Positions 21,405 through 32,048 of a DNA stretch of 64,000 bases are shown here, piece after piece. The notes under the pieces are model-generated. The model did no database searches. It was not told the DNA's origin and saw nothing but the letters and a program-made list of their open reading frames with translations. Where the stretch lies: positions 476,795 to 540,794 of the forward strand of contig BQMF02000303.1 in assembly GCA_027922465.2 (NCBI GenBank). Direction: 5' to 3'. Position 1 is the first letter of the stretch. Every line of letters begins with the position of its first letter. This DNA comes from Turritopsis dohrnii (Eukaryota > Cnidaria > Hydrozoa > Anthoathecata > Oceaniidae). The position numbers and the translations under genes were made by a program.

Positions 21405-23069
21405 CTACTTATAATAATCCGCAATCGTGTGCAACACATTTAACTTGGTAAGTGTGAAAAAAGACTGGGGACGAAATGTTTCTATGGAAAATTCAATACG
21501 GCATCTTTAGAAAGTGAGTAACTGAGTGTACTGTGTGCACATCCACGATTAGTATATGCTCCTCCATTTGGTTCTTTTTTGGTTTCGCACTGAAAATCTG
21601 CCGAAAAACGTCAATGGAGAAGCGCAAGCAATGCAATGTTATTCGTTCGAAATTGGTTAACGATCATTTTGTAGCAGTAAAAACAAAAACAAAAAACTTC
21701 ACGAACACGAAGATAGTTTTTTTTAAAAGGAAGATCTTTAATTTTATTGTTTTAGTCGTTTTCGGAGAAAGATCGTATCGTAAAGATTGAATTAACAAGT
21801 GTAAGTAAATTCACGGAAGAACTGAATCAAAAATCAAAGTTTTGAGACTGTTTTCGTCTTTTTCCATTTAATTCATTTTTGACTGTTTGGTAGGCTGGAA
21901 CTATACTCATGATAATTTAATAACTTTTTCTATGTTTGCTTTCCGATTTGGATAAGAAATCAAGTTTGTGTTTTGTTTTATTTTGCTTTCCTTTTTTGTT
22001 TGTGTGTATGTGTAGCATTTTGTTTATTATGATATGGTTTTCATTGCTCATGGAAATCTTCTTTTTTTATATAGTTTAAAATAATTACGAAAGAATTTAA
22101 CAAGTCTAAATGCTTGAGTGTTTTGGTAAAGAACAGACTATTAAAATAACGAATGGTATCGAATCTTAGTGGATAAAGAAGCAACATTAGCAGGTATAAT
22201 TCCGCATATCATTTACATGGCGTTTTTATTCTTCTTCATAACATATCTTTTATTTCTTTTTTGACTGTTTGGTAGGCTGAAGCTAAACTCATGATCTTTT
22301 AATAAATATTCCCTGTTCCTACTCATATGTTTGCTTCAAGTTTGCGTTCGCTCTTTTAGTTTGCTTTTGTTTGTGCGTATATGTAGCTAAATATGTTTTT
22401 ATGATTAATTATTATTATTAATAGAAATCTTCTTTTTTAGGTAAAATTAATTATGAAAGAATATATAAATTCGACATTGTAATATGAAGGGTGTTTGGTA
22501 AAGAACTGACTTATGAAATAACGAATGCTATCGAATCTTATTGGAGTAAAGAAGCAACGTTAGCAGGTATAATTCCGTTTATCATTCATATTTCCTTTGG
22601 CGTTTTTATTTTTCACTACACGCCAAGGCAGCTTTGTTTACCACCCATTATCATTAAAGACTGAAAGAACAAAATTCCCACCTATTGCCCTTTGCTATGC
22701 GCCATCTTAACCAACAAATACAGCAGCCACTTCATCCATCGTGACATGAGGTTTTTTTTGTGTCTGTTTCAAAATCTACATTTTATGTTTCGTAATCACC
22801 TCTTTCTCTTTTCACGATGAACTGAAATCTTACGACATTTTAATAATGACGTTAGATTAAAAAATAGTGCCGCCTCTGCGTAGCCTTACGTCAAATATAG
22901 TAGGAAAAACCGTTTAAAAAAAGTTAAATATTTCACTCCCTAAATTAGAAGTGGTATGCACAGCGCCGATTATGATAACTTTTTATTTCTATAAATGTTC
23001 GACACGGGTGTGAGCGATGCGTCGTTTTGAGAAATGCAACAGTAAAAAGTTTTTACACGGGATACTAGT
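21405..23069. repeat. Large tandem-repeat unit 4 (1.7 kb, strongly diverged)
   Basis: It directly follows unit 3 and ends with a diverged boundary, 'cacgggatactagt'. The segment open at 21533-21790 reads KICRKTSMEKRKQCNVIRSK, clearly homologous to the EISRKTSLEECEQC block of the other units but with many differences, so this copy is older. An internal duplication of about 370 bp carries an exon-like piece (around 22125-22200 and 22490-22566). In the second copy it reads FGKELTYEITNAIESYWSKE without a stop. Confidence 0.55.
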
Positions 23070-23080
23070 GTTTTTAAAAA

Positions 23081-23975
23081 TCAAAATGAAAAAAAACCAC
23101 ATGCAATGCAATATTGAGTTGATCTTTTTACGTTTTTCCAATTTTCCCTTTCAGGTGAAAACTGTGTAACATCCGTGCAGGTGTTGAAATCAGCCTGAGT
23201 TTCTTTATCATAGAGTATATCTCCACATGGTTTTATCGTCGATAATTCAGTTTGTACATCTTGATCGCGGTATTCTGTAGAAGTTACAGCTATACTTTTT
23301 TTCTCAGCAAAATCACATTGGCAAGCCACAGTATTTCTTTCTTGTTCTTCATGAAACCGTTTCGCACTTGTTTCAAGCGCACGAGCAACATCCTAAAAAC
23401 CCCGAAAGTTCTCGCTAACACTTCATGATAAGCAGAACAAAATCAGATTAACATAATGCAAAAAAGTACCTCTTGCATAATAACCTCATCCTCCCTGCGA
23501 CAACTAGACAACCTTTTTTGAGGGATCTTTGAATAACCAAATAAAGTTGGAATAGCGTCAGGTTTTAGTATTCTTCTTGTCGGCAAATTCAATAGCTCAT
23601 TCTATGAAAAAAATAATGACATAATCGGTGAAACGGAACAATAGTTCAAGAGAAACATGAAAATAAGAAAAATGAAAAACACGTGCACACAGAAAGTAAA
23701 ACATCACTATGTATAAGGAAAAATGTAGATAAAACATATCGATAAAAAATATTTTCTTATAAAACATATACCTTCAAATCTCTTTCAAAACATGCTTCTT
23801 CAAAATGCAAGTGACATATCCGTATATTCTTTTCAGAAGGAAGATTGGCCCGCTTCAACTTTGAAATCCAGATTTTTTTTTAAATATGTATCTTTTGGTA
23901 ATCTGAACAAACTGACGTCCGGTCCTGTCCTTTAGTGGAGTCACTGTTACATCCAACAGCAGCACAAATAACCAT
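23081..23975 (-). pseudogene. THAP-domain gene with compensating frameshifts
   Basis: Three exons on the minus strand: 23772-23975, 23470-23601 and 23081-23392, with GT-AG borders. The product has an N-terminal THAP zinc-finger: MVICAAVGC supplies the first cysteine pair, ICHLHF the C-x2-H pair, and AIPTLF the AVPTLF-type end. Exon 1 keeps its overall frame, but in its middle a 30-40 bp stretch reads well (SLFRLPKDTYLKK) only in another frame. It is bounded by a one-base loss near 23910 and a one-base gain in a run of nine A's, and the literal frame hits a stop there. The tail (DVQTELS, KETQADF) resembles THAP proteins linked to DDE_Tnp_4 transposases. The product ends at about 215 residues, 12 bp from the end of repeat unit 4, so a catalytic part may have been lost. 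It could be a gene with sequencing errors. Confidence 0.65.
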
Positions 23976-24740
23976 GGTTTTGTTAAAGTTCGAAAAAAAT
24001 ATTTAGTTGTTGCTTGAATTAGAAGAACACTCGCTCGATTCGAATACAAAACATTGTATCAACACTTAATATAACTTCTTCAATGACGTCACATAATTAT
24101 TACTAATTTATTCAGCGTTTTAAGCCTATGTTTTAAAGTGGCATTTTATAGCGAAAAAAAGAATTTTTTTTTCCAAATTAAATTTATTTTGCTGTATCTA
24201 CATTAAAACAAGGAATATATGAAGAAAAAAAAAGTTTTCAAATTTTCATGATACCACTCCTTTAATCTTCATAACGGCTCAGTTGGTTGACGGGGAAATC
24301 ACGTCACCAATCTCCATGACGATTAACAAACATACAGACGATGTCATACACATCGTCTCGGTAGAATACTCTTAGAATATCCAGCCGTCCGACATTTCGG
24401 CGATATAAGTCCTCAGAAAAGGCGGAATAGGAAAGAAAACACAAGGGTAACACACACACACAAAAAAAATGCAACAGCACATGCGCATTAAATATAATCA
24501 CCTCTGTATATCTACATATCGAAAACAATTTAAATACGGACTGACAGATTTTTTTTTTTTGATAATATTTATAAAGTACCATCTACACGTAAGTGAAATA
24601 CTGTTTGATAACTGTTACCGAACTCAGCAAATGCTGACACAGCTTTTTGACGAAAGTTCAAACACTGACCTTTATCTTTTACGTTTCGTCCTCATCATCT
24701 CTATAATTGAAACTGGTCAAAAGTTACGAACAATTTTGGA
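23976..24740. other. Intergenic, no gene seen
   Basis: Probably contains the 5' region of the THAP gene. No other coding sequence is convincing. Confidence 0.4.
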
Positions 24741-25336
24741 ATTGAAACACAATGCGTAACTAGGTCAAAACAAGACTTTCTCGCGATAAATAGACATTTA
24801 GAAGTACCTTTTTAGAAACTAAAAGTTGGAAAATACACTTCCATTATGATAAGAACCAGTAAAATCTCCTGAAGGTACAATGTTCCCATTTATTTTTATT
24901 TTTTATTATTATTATTTATCTTCAGGAATTTTCCAGCCTCGAAATGTTCTTACTTCAATACTATTTTCAAGGAGTAAAAAGTGATGAAGTTGCCAAAACA
25001 TCACTGCAAGGAAGAGCATTTTTATTAAAATAGTGTGTATATTACTATTGAAACACAATGCGTAACTAGGTCAAAACAAGACTTTCTCGCGATAGACATT
25101 TAGAAGTGCCTTTATAAAAACTAAAAGTTGGAAAATACACTTCCATTATTATAAGAACCACTAAATTTCCTGAAGGTACAATGTTCCTATTTATTTCTAG
25201 GAATTTTTCAGTCTCGAAATGTCCTTACTTTGTTTTGATACTTCAAAACTATTTTCAAGGAGTAAAAAGTGGTGAAGTTGTCAAAACATCACTGCAAGGA
25301 AGAGCATTTTTATTTAAATAGTGTGTATTACTATAG
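24741..25336. repeat. Tandem duplication of a ~306 bp segment
   Basis: Units start with 'attgaaacacaatgcgtaac' at 24741 and 25047 and remain alike to their ends, with small indels. Each unit ends in a half copy of the 'cactgcg' MITE (about 24995-25045 and 25290-25335). The second is continued by the rest of that MITE to about 25385. The duplication may have arisen at the MITE. Confidence 0.8.
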
Positions 25337-25385
25337 ACATACACTCCTACGCAGTAATTTTCAACAAATTTTCCCAGTAAGTAGC

Positions 25386-25949
25386 CCTTTTTCATAAGAT
25401 TTTTTTCAAAAAAAACCCACACAATTGTTTCTCCTTTTTTTTGTCTTCCCGTTTCCCAATATGTTCTGATTTTTTGACCAATCACGATGTTTCTTTTAAA
25501 AATATTTCTTATCACATATACTTCTATGTTTACTAAGTTTTCAGTGTGAAACAGCCTTAAACTTATCGTGTAGACAAGTACTTAATCATTACATATACTT
25601 TTTTTTATGATGAACGCCTATCATATTGCGATGTAAGCAAAATAATATATACATACGAAAAAATTCACTAATAAACGTACTCTTTGAATATCTAATATAA
25701 AAGCGACCTAATTATTACCAGAAAGTAAAAAGCGAACTATCCGTTTCAACGTACACATAGAAACACACACACAAGTGTTGTGTCCATATAATTTTGCATG
25801 CAAAGCAGCAATTGCATATTTCTCAAGCGAAAAAAAATTGATTGAAAGTTTTTGCCAAATGAATATTTGGAAAAATATTTTACATGTAAAATGCTAACTA
25901 GATGGCATCATAAACAGTTTGGAAATCTTTGCCTTACGAATCCTTCTGT
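25386..25949. other. Intergenic, no gene seen
   Basis: AT-rich; nothing recognised. Confidence 0.4.
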
Positions 25950-27279
25950 CGCCTAGCAACTTTCTGTTTTTTGGGGTACGAAATAACGAGTCATGCCGTT
26001 ACCACGACTCCGTTATCTCAGACCAAACTAACAAGGTTTCCAGAAATAATATTTGTCTCGTTTAACCAAGACAAAGTTTTCACTAAAACCAGGCATGATG
26101 CATCTTGTTATATCTACATGAGTAATCAAATAAAGTTTGATGGAGCGAGGCATCTTTTGGATAAAATCTCTTTCAATCAAACAAATTTGAAAGGTTGAAA
26201 CTAGAGAAAGATCTATCCGATAAAAAATCGAAAAACGCCAACATTTCAAGCCATGATGCTCTTGCTAGTTTTCTCGTCAGCCAAGATTTTCGAAAGAGGC
26301 AAAAGAATTCTAGAGACTAACATTCTGGTAAAAGTCATAATAAGAAAGAAAATTGATATGGACTCGTTTAAAACACATCCGACAATCTCAGTGGGTAAAA
26401 TCGTTAAAAAGCCACTGCGGCGAAGAACATTTTTATTGAAATAGTGTGTATATTTCCGGAGAAATGTACTCCTTCGCCGTGGTTTTTACACCGATTTGCC
26501 ATTGAAATGAACAAAAATGAATGCAAACAGAGAACAAGAAGAAAACAATTTACATGAACAACATTCGGATCTTGATCGGAATTTTTTCACGATTACATTT
26601 TATTGATTCGCATTCAAAGTCTAAAAAATGGGCGTAACACCAAACCAGCAGGCGTTAACCACAGACCACCTTTCTATAGATTTAACACTTAAACACAAGG
26701 CAGACATTGGTTCGTATAACTTTCACGATTCTACTACCCTGTTTCTGATTAAGTTGGGCGACGAACTGGCACATCCCGACAGTCAAGAAATCCGACGTTG
26801 TTCCGACGAAGTCGTTTCAGATTTTAGATGATAACTTACGCAACAACAACTCCTAAATCCTACACATCTGCATCCTACACATCTGTATCTGCTGAGAGTT
26901 TATACATGCACATGCTCAAACCAAAATTTTCAAAAGAAATTTCATTCAACGCATGTGTCGATAAACCCTCCTCCTGCCAGATCATTTTACGAAGAGTTAT
27001 CCTATTCAGCAGGTCAGATTGACGTGGCCACAGTGAAGGAGATCAGTGCCTACTCAGTAATATTCCAGATTCCACATAAACATATATATTCTTTGCTTCG
27101 CTCAACATATTACTAAAATACTACGGCATCCAAATATAAAATTATCTATGATTATCTGATTACAAAACAAGTAGTTCCCAGACTCCCGAATTTGATGACT
27201 AAATAGAGAGAACTGAAAACGAACTTTACTTATCAACAAAATTATAGTGTTGAAAACGAGAGAAAGTTGCTAGGCAACC
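25950..27279. mobile_element. Possible element with 'cgcctagcaactttct' ends
   Basis: 'gcctagcaactttctgt' near 25951 and 'agaaagttgctaggc' near 27262-27278 form an inverted pair 1.3 kb apart. A copy of the 'cactgcg' MITE is nested inside (26388-26505). No transposase is visible, and I could not see a certain target duplication. Short open frames inside (26628-26831 and one around 26950-27048 reading PPARSFYEELSYSAGQIDV) look slightly coding but match nothing I know. Confidence 0.35.
26388..26505. mobile_element. Copy of the 'cactgcg' MITE
   Basis: A near-palindrome with arms 'aaaaagccactgcggcgaag' and 'ccttcgccgtggttttt' around 'ttattgaaatagtgtgtata'. Confidence 0.65.
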
Positions 27280-27492
27280 TTTCAGTGAATTCTCTATTGA
27301 ATCATACATGCAATTATCACATGCGAAAATGAGACCAAAAAATCAAGAAACTCGATAACCCAAACCTATGAACTGCTGCAACCTCATTTCCAAACGGCCA
27401 CGTTGCAAAGGCAACTCATTTCTCCTTTTCGTGTCAGTAACGAGCAACTTGACAGGATTACGTCATTCGTCTTCACGTAACGAGAACACGAT

Positions 27493-30400
27493 TTAGAACT
27501 GAGACGAGAACAGATCCGCCCTCGGTCGGAACTGTTCGTGAAAGATATTTTGTTCACTGAGCAATGGCACGCGGTCTTGCACCATGGCAGAGTTTTCCAT
27601 CCGCACGTCGCTTGTAGACCTGGACTGCATGCCCGAAAAACCACCAAAAGGCATCTGAGATGGTAAACTCCTTTGTGGATTGACAGACCGATGAAACGAC
27701 AGGCGATCAGGAAGGATATCATAACGACTTGTTTGATTACTCAGTCGATCACCCATACCAGGTGGCGCTGTTGCCATCCGATCCAGGTGCATGTGTGTAC
27801 TACTGGTTAGCCGGTAATCTCTCTGCGCCATTGCTTGCTGATGGAGTTGCATTTGCTTCTGCTGGCGCGCATATTTCTCAAGGATTTGCTGCTTTGCCAG
27901 TAGTTGTTCGCGGTTCTGTCGCATGTAAGGACCAACTGGATTCTGAGGCAACTGAAGGCTTTCAATATTCCGACCTTGGTCATATCCGAAATTATTCGGA
28001 TATTGGTTATTGTTAGGTGGAAAATGAGTGTAGTTTCTTTGCTGTTGTTGCTGGGAGAGTGGCCATGGATCAGTAGGTTTCTATGGAAACGAATAAAGAA
28101 AAATAAGAAAATACAAATACATTTAGCAGTCGGTGCACAGTAAACAAAAACATGTTTTCACGTGCCTCGTATGGGTTACGGTCGTATCCTGTTTGTACAT
28201 TTTCCATGGATCTGTCGAAAGTGTTTTGCGGTTGTCGATTGAATAGAGCTGTACGTGCATCCGTTACGTAAGGCCTTAAAAAACGAAAATTTTCATAGAA
28301 AGATAACCATCAATTTATACTATTTTCCCTCAGAAAAATCCTGAAAACAATATGTTTTTCCCTGACTTCGTCATTAAGCTCAGAACAATGCAAACAAAAG
28401 CAAATACAAAATGTTTTTCGAATGTAAAATAACTAGAACACAACAAAACAATGAATTTCGTCTTGCTCCAAACCAACTGGAACCAAATACAGGCTGAAAA
28501 AGGACCAAGCAGGACTTCCTTTCATACTTCCTTACTCTTAGGAAAATTTAATGAGACTTTAAGATATTCACTGACTTTCCATGACTTACCGTAAATGATC
28601 GAATAAGCGCCCCCGGCCAAATAAGCGCCCCAGGGTAAGACCGTTTTTATCTAATAAGCGCTTATTCGGTCATTTACGGTAATCGAAAAAGCACCTTTTC
28701 ATTCTGCAGTTATTCTAAAAGGAAACTCTCACCTGTCCTTCCAGTTATCGTTCGTGTTCCTGTAATCACTGAAAAACCTAGAACCTTCCAACAACTTCTG
28801 AAAATCTTGTTGCTGGTGCAGAGTGAATTTGCATTCACCATGTTGTTTGCTATTGTTCCCACTAACCATCGACTTTTCGCTTGTGACTGCAGGCTGTCGG
28901 AAGAGAAAATGAGGAATGGGATTAACAATAATGTACTGAGATCGAAGTTTGTTTTTTTTTGAAAGACACCTGTTGTGGAGCCTCTAAAAGTTTATTAGAA
29001 TATCCTAGTCTTTCCTGCTACTACTACTCATCCAAGTTATGGCTGATTTCATGAATGCTTACATGAACTCGTTACAAAATTTTGACCAAATTTTGAATGC
29101 TTGTCAATTTTCATGAATTACGGGACACGTCCTGAAGTCTTCAAGTCAAGCAGCTTCTCGTTTGTAAGAACCAGCCGAAACTGATCTGAAGCTCGCTGTT
29201 ATAAATTTTTCCCAGTTTATTATTATCTTGTTCTTAGTACCTGGTGGACAAATTCGTTGAAAAATAAGAAAAAATTAAGAATAACATAATACATACGTTT
29301 TCATTTTCAAGGGTTGATTCTGACCATAGACTTCCTAACTTGCTACCTCCTAAGCCAACAGGCCAAGACGTTTGCGAACTGAAAGGTTCGTATAGGGTCT
29401 GCTTAAGGGCTTCGTTCAATGGGTGACTTGGTGGTGTAACTGTCTGTTTATTTGGTGATTGCACAAACTCCTCCATTCTACTGGCCATATGTTTGTCGGT
29501 AACTTTCATATGTGGTTGCTCAGAATACATAAGGTTAGGAGAATGTCTCTGCCGATCAATGAAAGATCCTTCAATGCCTACAGTATTAAGATTCATGGGT
29601 TCTGACTGGCTAACTTCTATGTAATCTGGGTTTCTGGAAAGGTGTTTGTTCGAACTAAGTTCTTCCTTTGAACTGTCATGGTCGCTTGTCGTAGTAGTGA
29701 GACCAGCAGATGATTCTGTAGATGTCATCGTCTTACAGACACTTACTGTGGGATTACTTGGTTGTATAAACGATTCCGCTGGGACATCGTTTGTACACTT
29801 TTCTTCGGTCACTTCTACATTGTCTACGTTCACCTCTTGGACATCAGCCGTAGAAATGACAGAAAGATTTTCATCAGCTTTGATTGTCGTGTTTATATTC
29901 ACAATTGACGTAAAGTTGTTTTTAGCATCCACTTTGTTATCCATGCCATCACCTGGTGTTCGCTCTGAATTCATGTCAAAACTTTTAGATGTTTCAGACG
30001 AATCACTCTTGTTTGAGTCAATTATTGCGTCAGATACTGTTGGACTGGTTTCCTGTAAAACTGTCACATGATCTTCTGATCTGTCATTTTTTTCCTTGTC
30101 AAATGTCGCAGATTGAAGTGGCTCGATCTTCTTTTGGCTTTCATTGGCATCTTCTGCAGACATTTCTGTCGTTTTCCCAGAAAAACTGGCAGATTTCTTA
30201 TGGCACAGTTTAAGCTTTCCCTCTGCTTTGGCTTTACTCGCACTCTTTGTGTCAGTAGATAAGCTAGTCATACTGTTGTTGCGCTTATGTACCTTCATTG
30301 AATGGCGCAGCTTCTCACTTTTTTCATTGAGTGCCAAACTACTGGAACTGGATGCTGATAGGAAGTCAATAACACCTTGAAGTTCTTCAAAAGATGCAAC

Positions 30401-31083
30401 AGAAGGTGACTGGTCCTTTGAACCTATGAAACATCGATTTTGAAATGAGTTGTGCAATAAAAGACATCATAATGCGAAATAAATAACACAAATGAGGTTA
30501 AATCAACTCACCAGAGAGAAGTTTAGGCACCGGAGGCAAACCAAACTTTGTTGATGATGAATACCAGCCAAGATCTTCTTTCTTTTTAATCTGCTCACCC
30601 AAGTCATCATCTGGATTGATATCATCAGTACCTCCCTTAGGTCTTGACTTCTTTGCTTTACGTTTGTGGCGAGGCGGAGGTACTGGCTGGTCCTGGTCAT
30701 CGTGTGACTCTGAAGAACTGTTGTAACCACTCCCTAAATCTAAACCAGAAAGAAAAATGAAATTGAAAAACTAAAAAATTGAATCCTAAAAAAAATGAGA
30801 ATTGGTGAAATAGCAAGTGATATTATCAACAAAATAAAGGAACAACTGACCCTTATGGTCTGGTTCATCATCCAAATCATTATCAGCAAACTCATTTGCA
30901 ATCACAGACACTTCTGTGCTGGACTTTGTCAAAGTTTTACGTTGAAACAATTTATTAGTAGCCTTGCTCATACGAATTTTGATACTTTTTGCTCTTTCTT
31001 TGCTTTGCTCTTTTTTAACGTGACTCGATGGAGACTGGCACAACACGCACTGTGTGATACGAACAACGGGTACAGGCTCGATC
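27493..31083 (-). CDS. Long Ser-rich/Gln-rich protein, 5' end not found
   Basis: Six exons splice in phase: 30851-31083, 30512-30739, 29297-30423, 28733-28893, 28166-28274, 27493-28080 (stop TAA at 27493). They give about 814 residues, and the first exon found begins at an acceptor in phase 2, so the start is upstream or the mRNA is trans-spliced. Visible parts are a short conserved-looking N-terminus (IEPVPVVRITQCVLCQSPSS), a basic region (PPPRHKRKAKKSRPK), KKEDLGWYSSSTKFGLPPVP, then a 375-codon Ser/Thr-rich exon beginning SFEELQGVIDFLSA. The C-terminus is Asn/Gln/Met-rich (PFPPNNNQ-like, EKYARQQKQMQLHQQ). Most of it should be disordered. The intron after 28166 starts with GC instead of GT. 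I do not recognise the family. It lies 966 bp downstream of, and on the same strand as, the next gene. Confidence 0.7.
28589..28679. mobile_element. 91 bp palindromic MITE in an intron
   Basis: The ends 'ccgtaaatgatcgaataagc' and, reversed, 'ccgtaaatgaccgaataagc' are flanked by TA (28587-28588 and 28680-28681). It lies in the intron between the exons at 28733-28893 and 28166-28274. Confidence 0.8.
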
Positions 31084-32048
31084 CTGTTATAAGAATAAAA
31101 AAAATCATTTTGAAATAAAAACAAGAGCCAGATGGCGCAAAACGGTAGCAGCAGAAGTACCCTACGCTAAAAAGTCTTGCTGATTTTGTCTGCTTAATAG
31201 AACAACTCAAAACATAAATGTAAAGTTATAAATTTTTTCACTGAATTCAAAACAGTCTTTATATTGAAAAACATTGGAAAACATAATACTATACTATCGG
31301 TGTGGCTTAATAAAGTGACACCAGCAAGTTTATTGTTAACAAAAAAGAACTAAATACATAATGCATATGTGAGTTGTAATTTAGTTATGCATGCGCGTTT
31401 GGAAAAAAAACTCACAAGAAAAAAAATTAAAAACTTTTAAGAAATAAATTAAAATTCCTTGTTCACGAAAACTTATGAATTACCTTATAGATTTAACGTT
31501 TTTGACTTTTTCAATTAGAGTCAGTTGCTATTAGAGAATATTTCCTACGAAAATGTTATGCCTTGAGTTGAAAAAATTCTATTTTTTAGAGCACTGAGAA
31601 TACACTTGAATACACTTGAAAAAGTGTATCTTTTAAACGAACCTTGAAGTCCTTAACAGTCAAAAAGGAGCAAGAAAAAACATTTTGTGATATTATCCTT
31701 TTAGTGTAGTTTCTTTTTTCGTGTGAAAATGAACAATTTTATGTAAAAAGTACCAAAAAATATCAAAAGCTCCTTTAACAGTATTTTGAATATAGCCTGT
31801 GTTCACACATTGAAATTCACAACTAGTATTTGGTTACTCGAAGGCATAGGCTAAACTGCCATTTCGGCCGGAGTAGTAGTAGTAGGAGTCCAGGGTGTTT
31901 TAATACGGTATTCGCTTACGCTGCTACCGTAACAAGTAAACAAAATTAAAACTAAATAAAAACAACAGATCGAATGCTTCAAAATAATTGTAAGGATCCA
32001 TGTTCTAGATTTAAATGAATAGACAGTAGTAGCTTTTACGGTTCCACC
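31084..32048. other. Gap between two same-strand genes
   Basis: 966 bp between the stop of the upstream gene and the first exon found of the downstream one. On the minus strand I find no clear first exon. It should hold either a short leader exon and promoter or, if transcripts are trans-spliced, only the intercistronic region. Confidence 0.4.

Noticed and set aside
29646..30380. Long plus-strand open frames across 29646-30380
   Set aside because: They are the antisense shadow of the large Ser-rich exon on the minus strand and have no domain.
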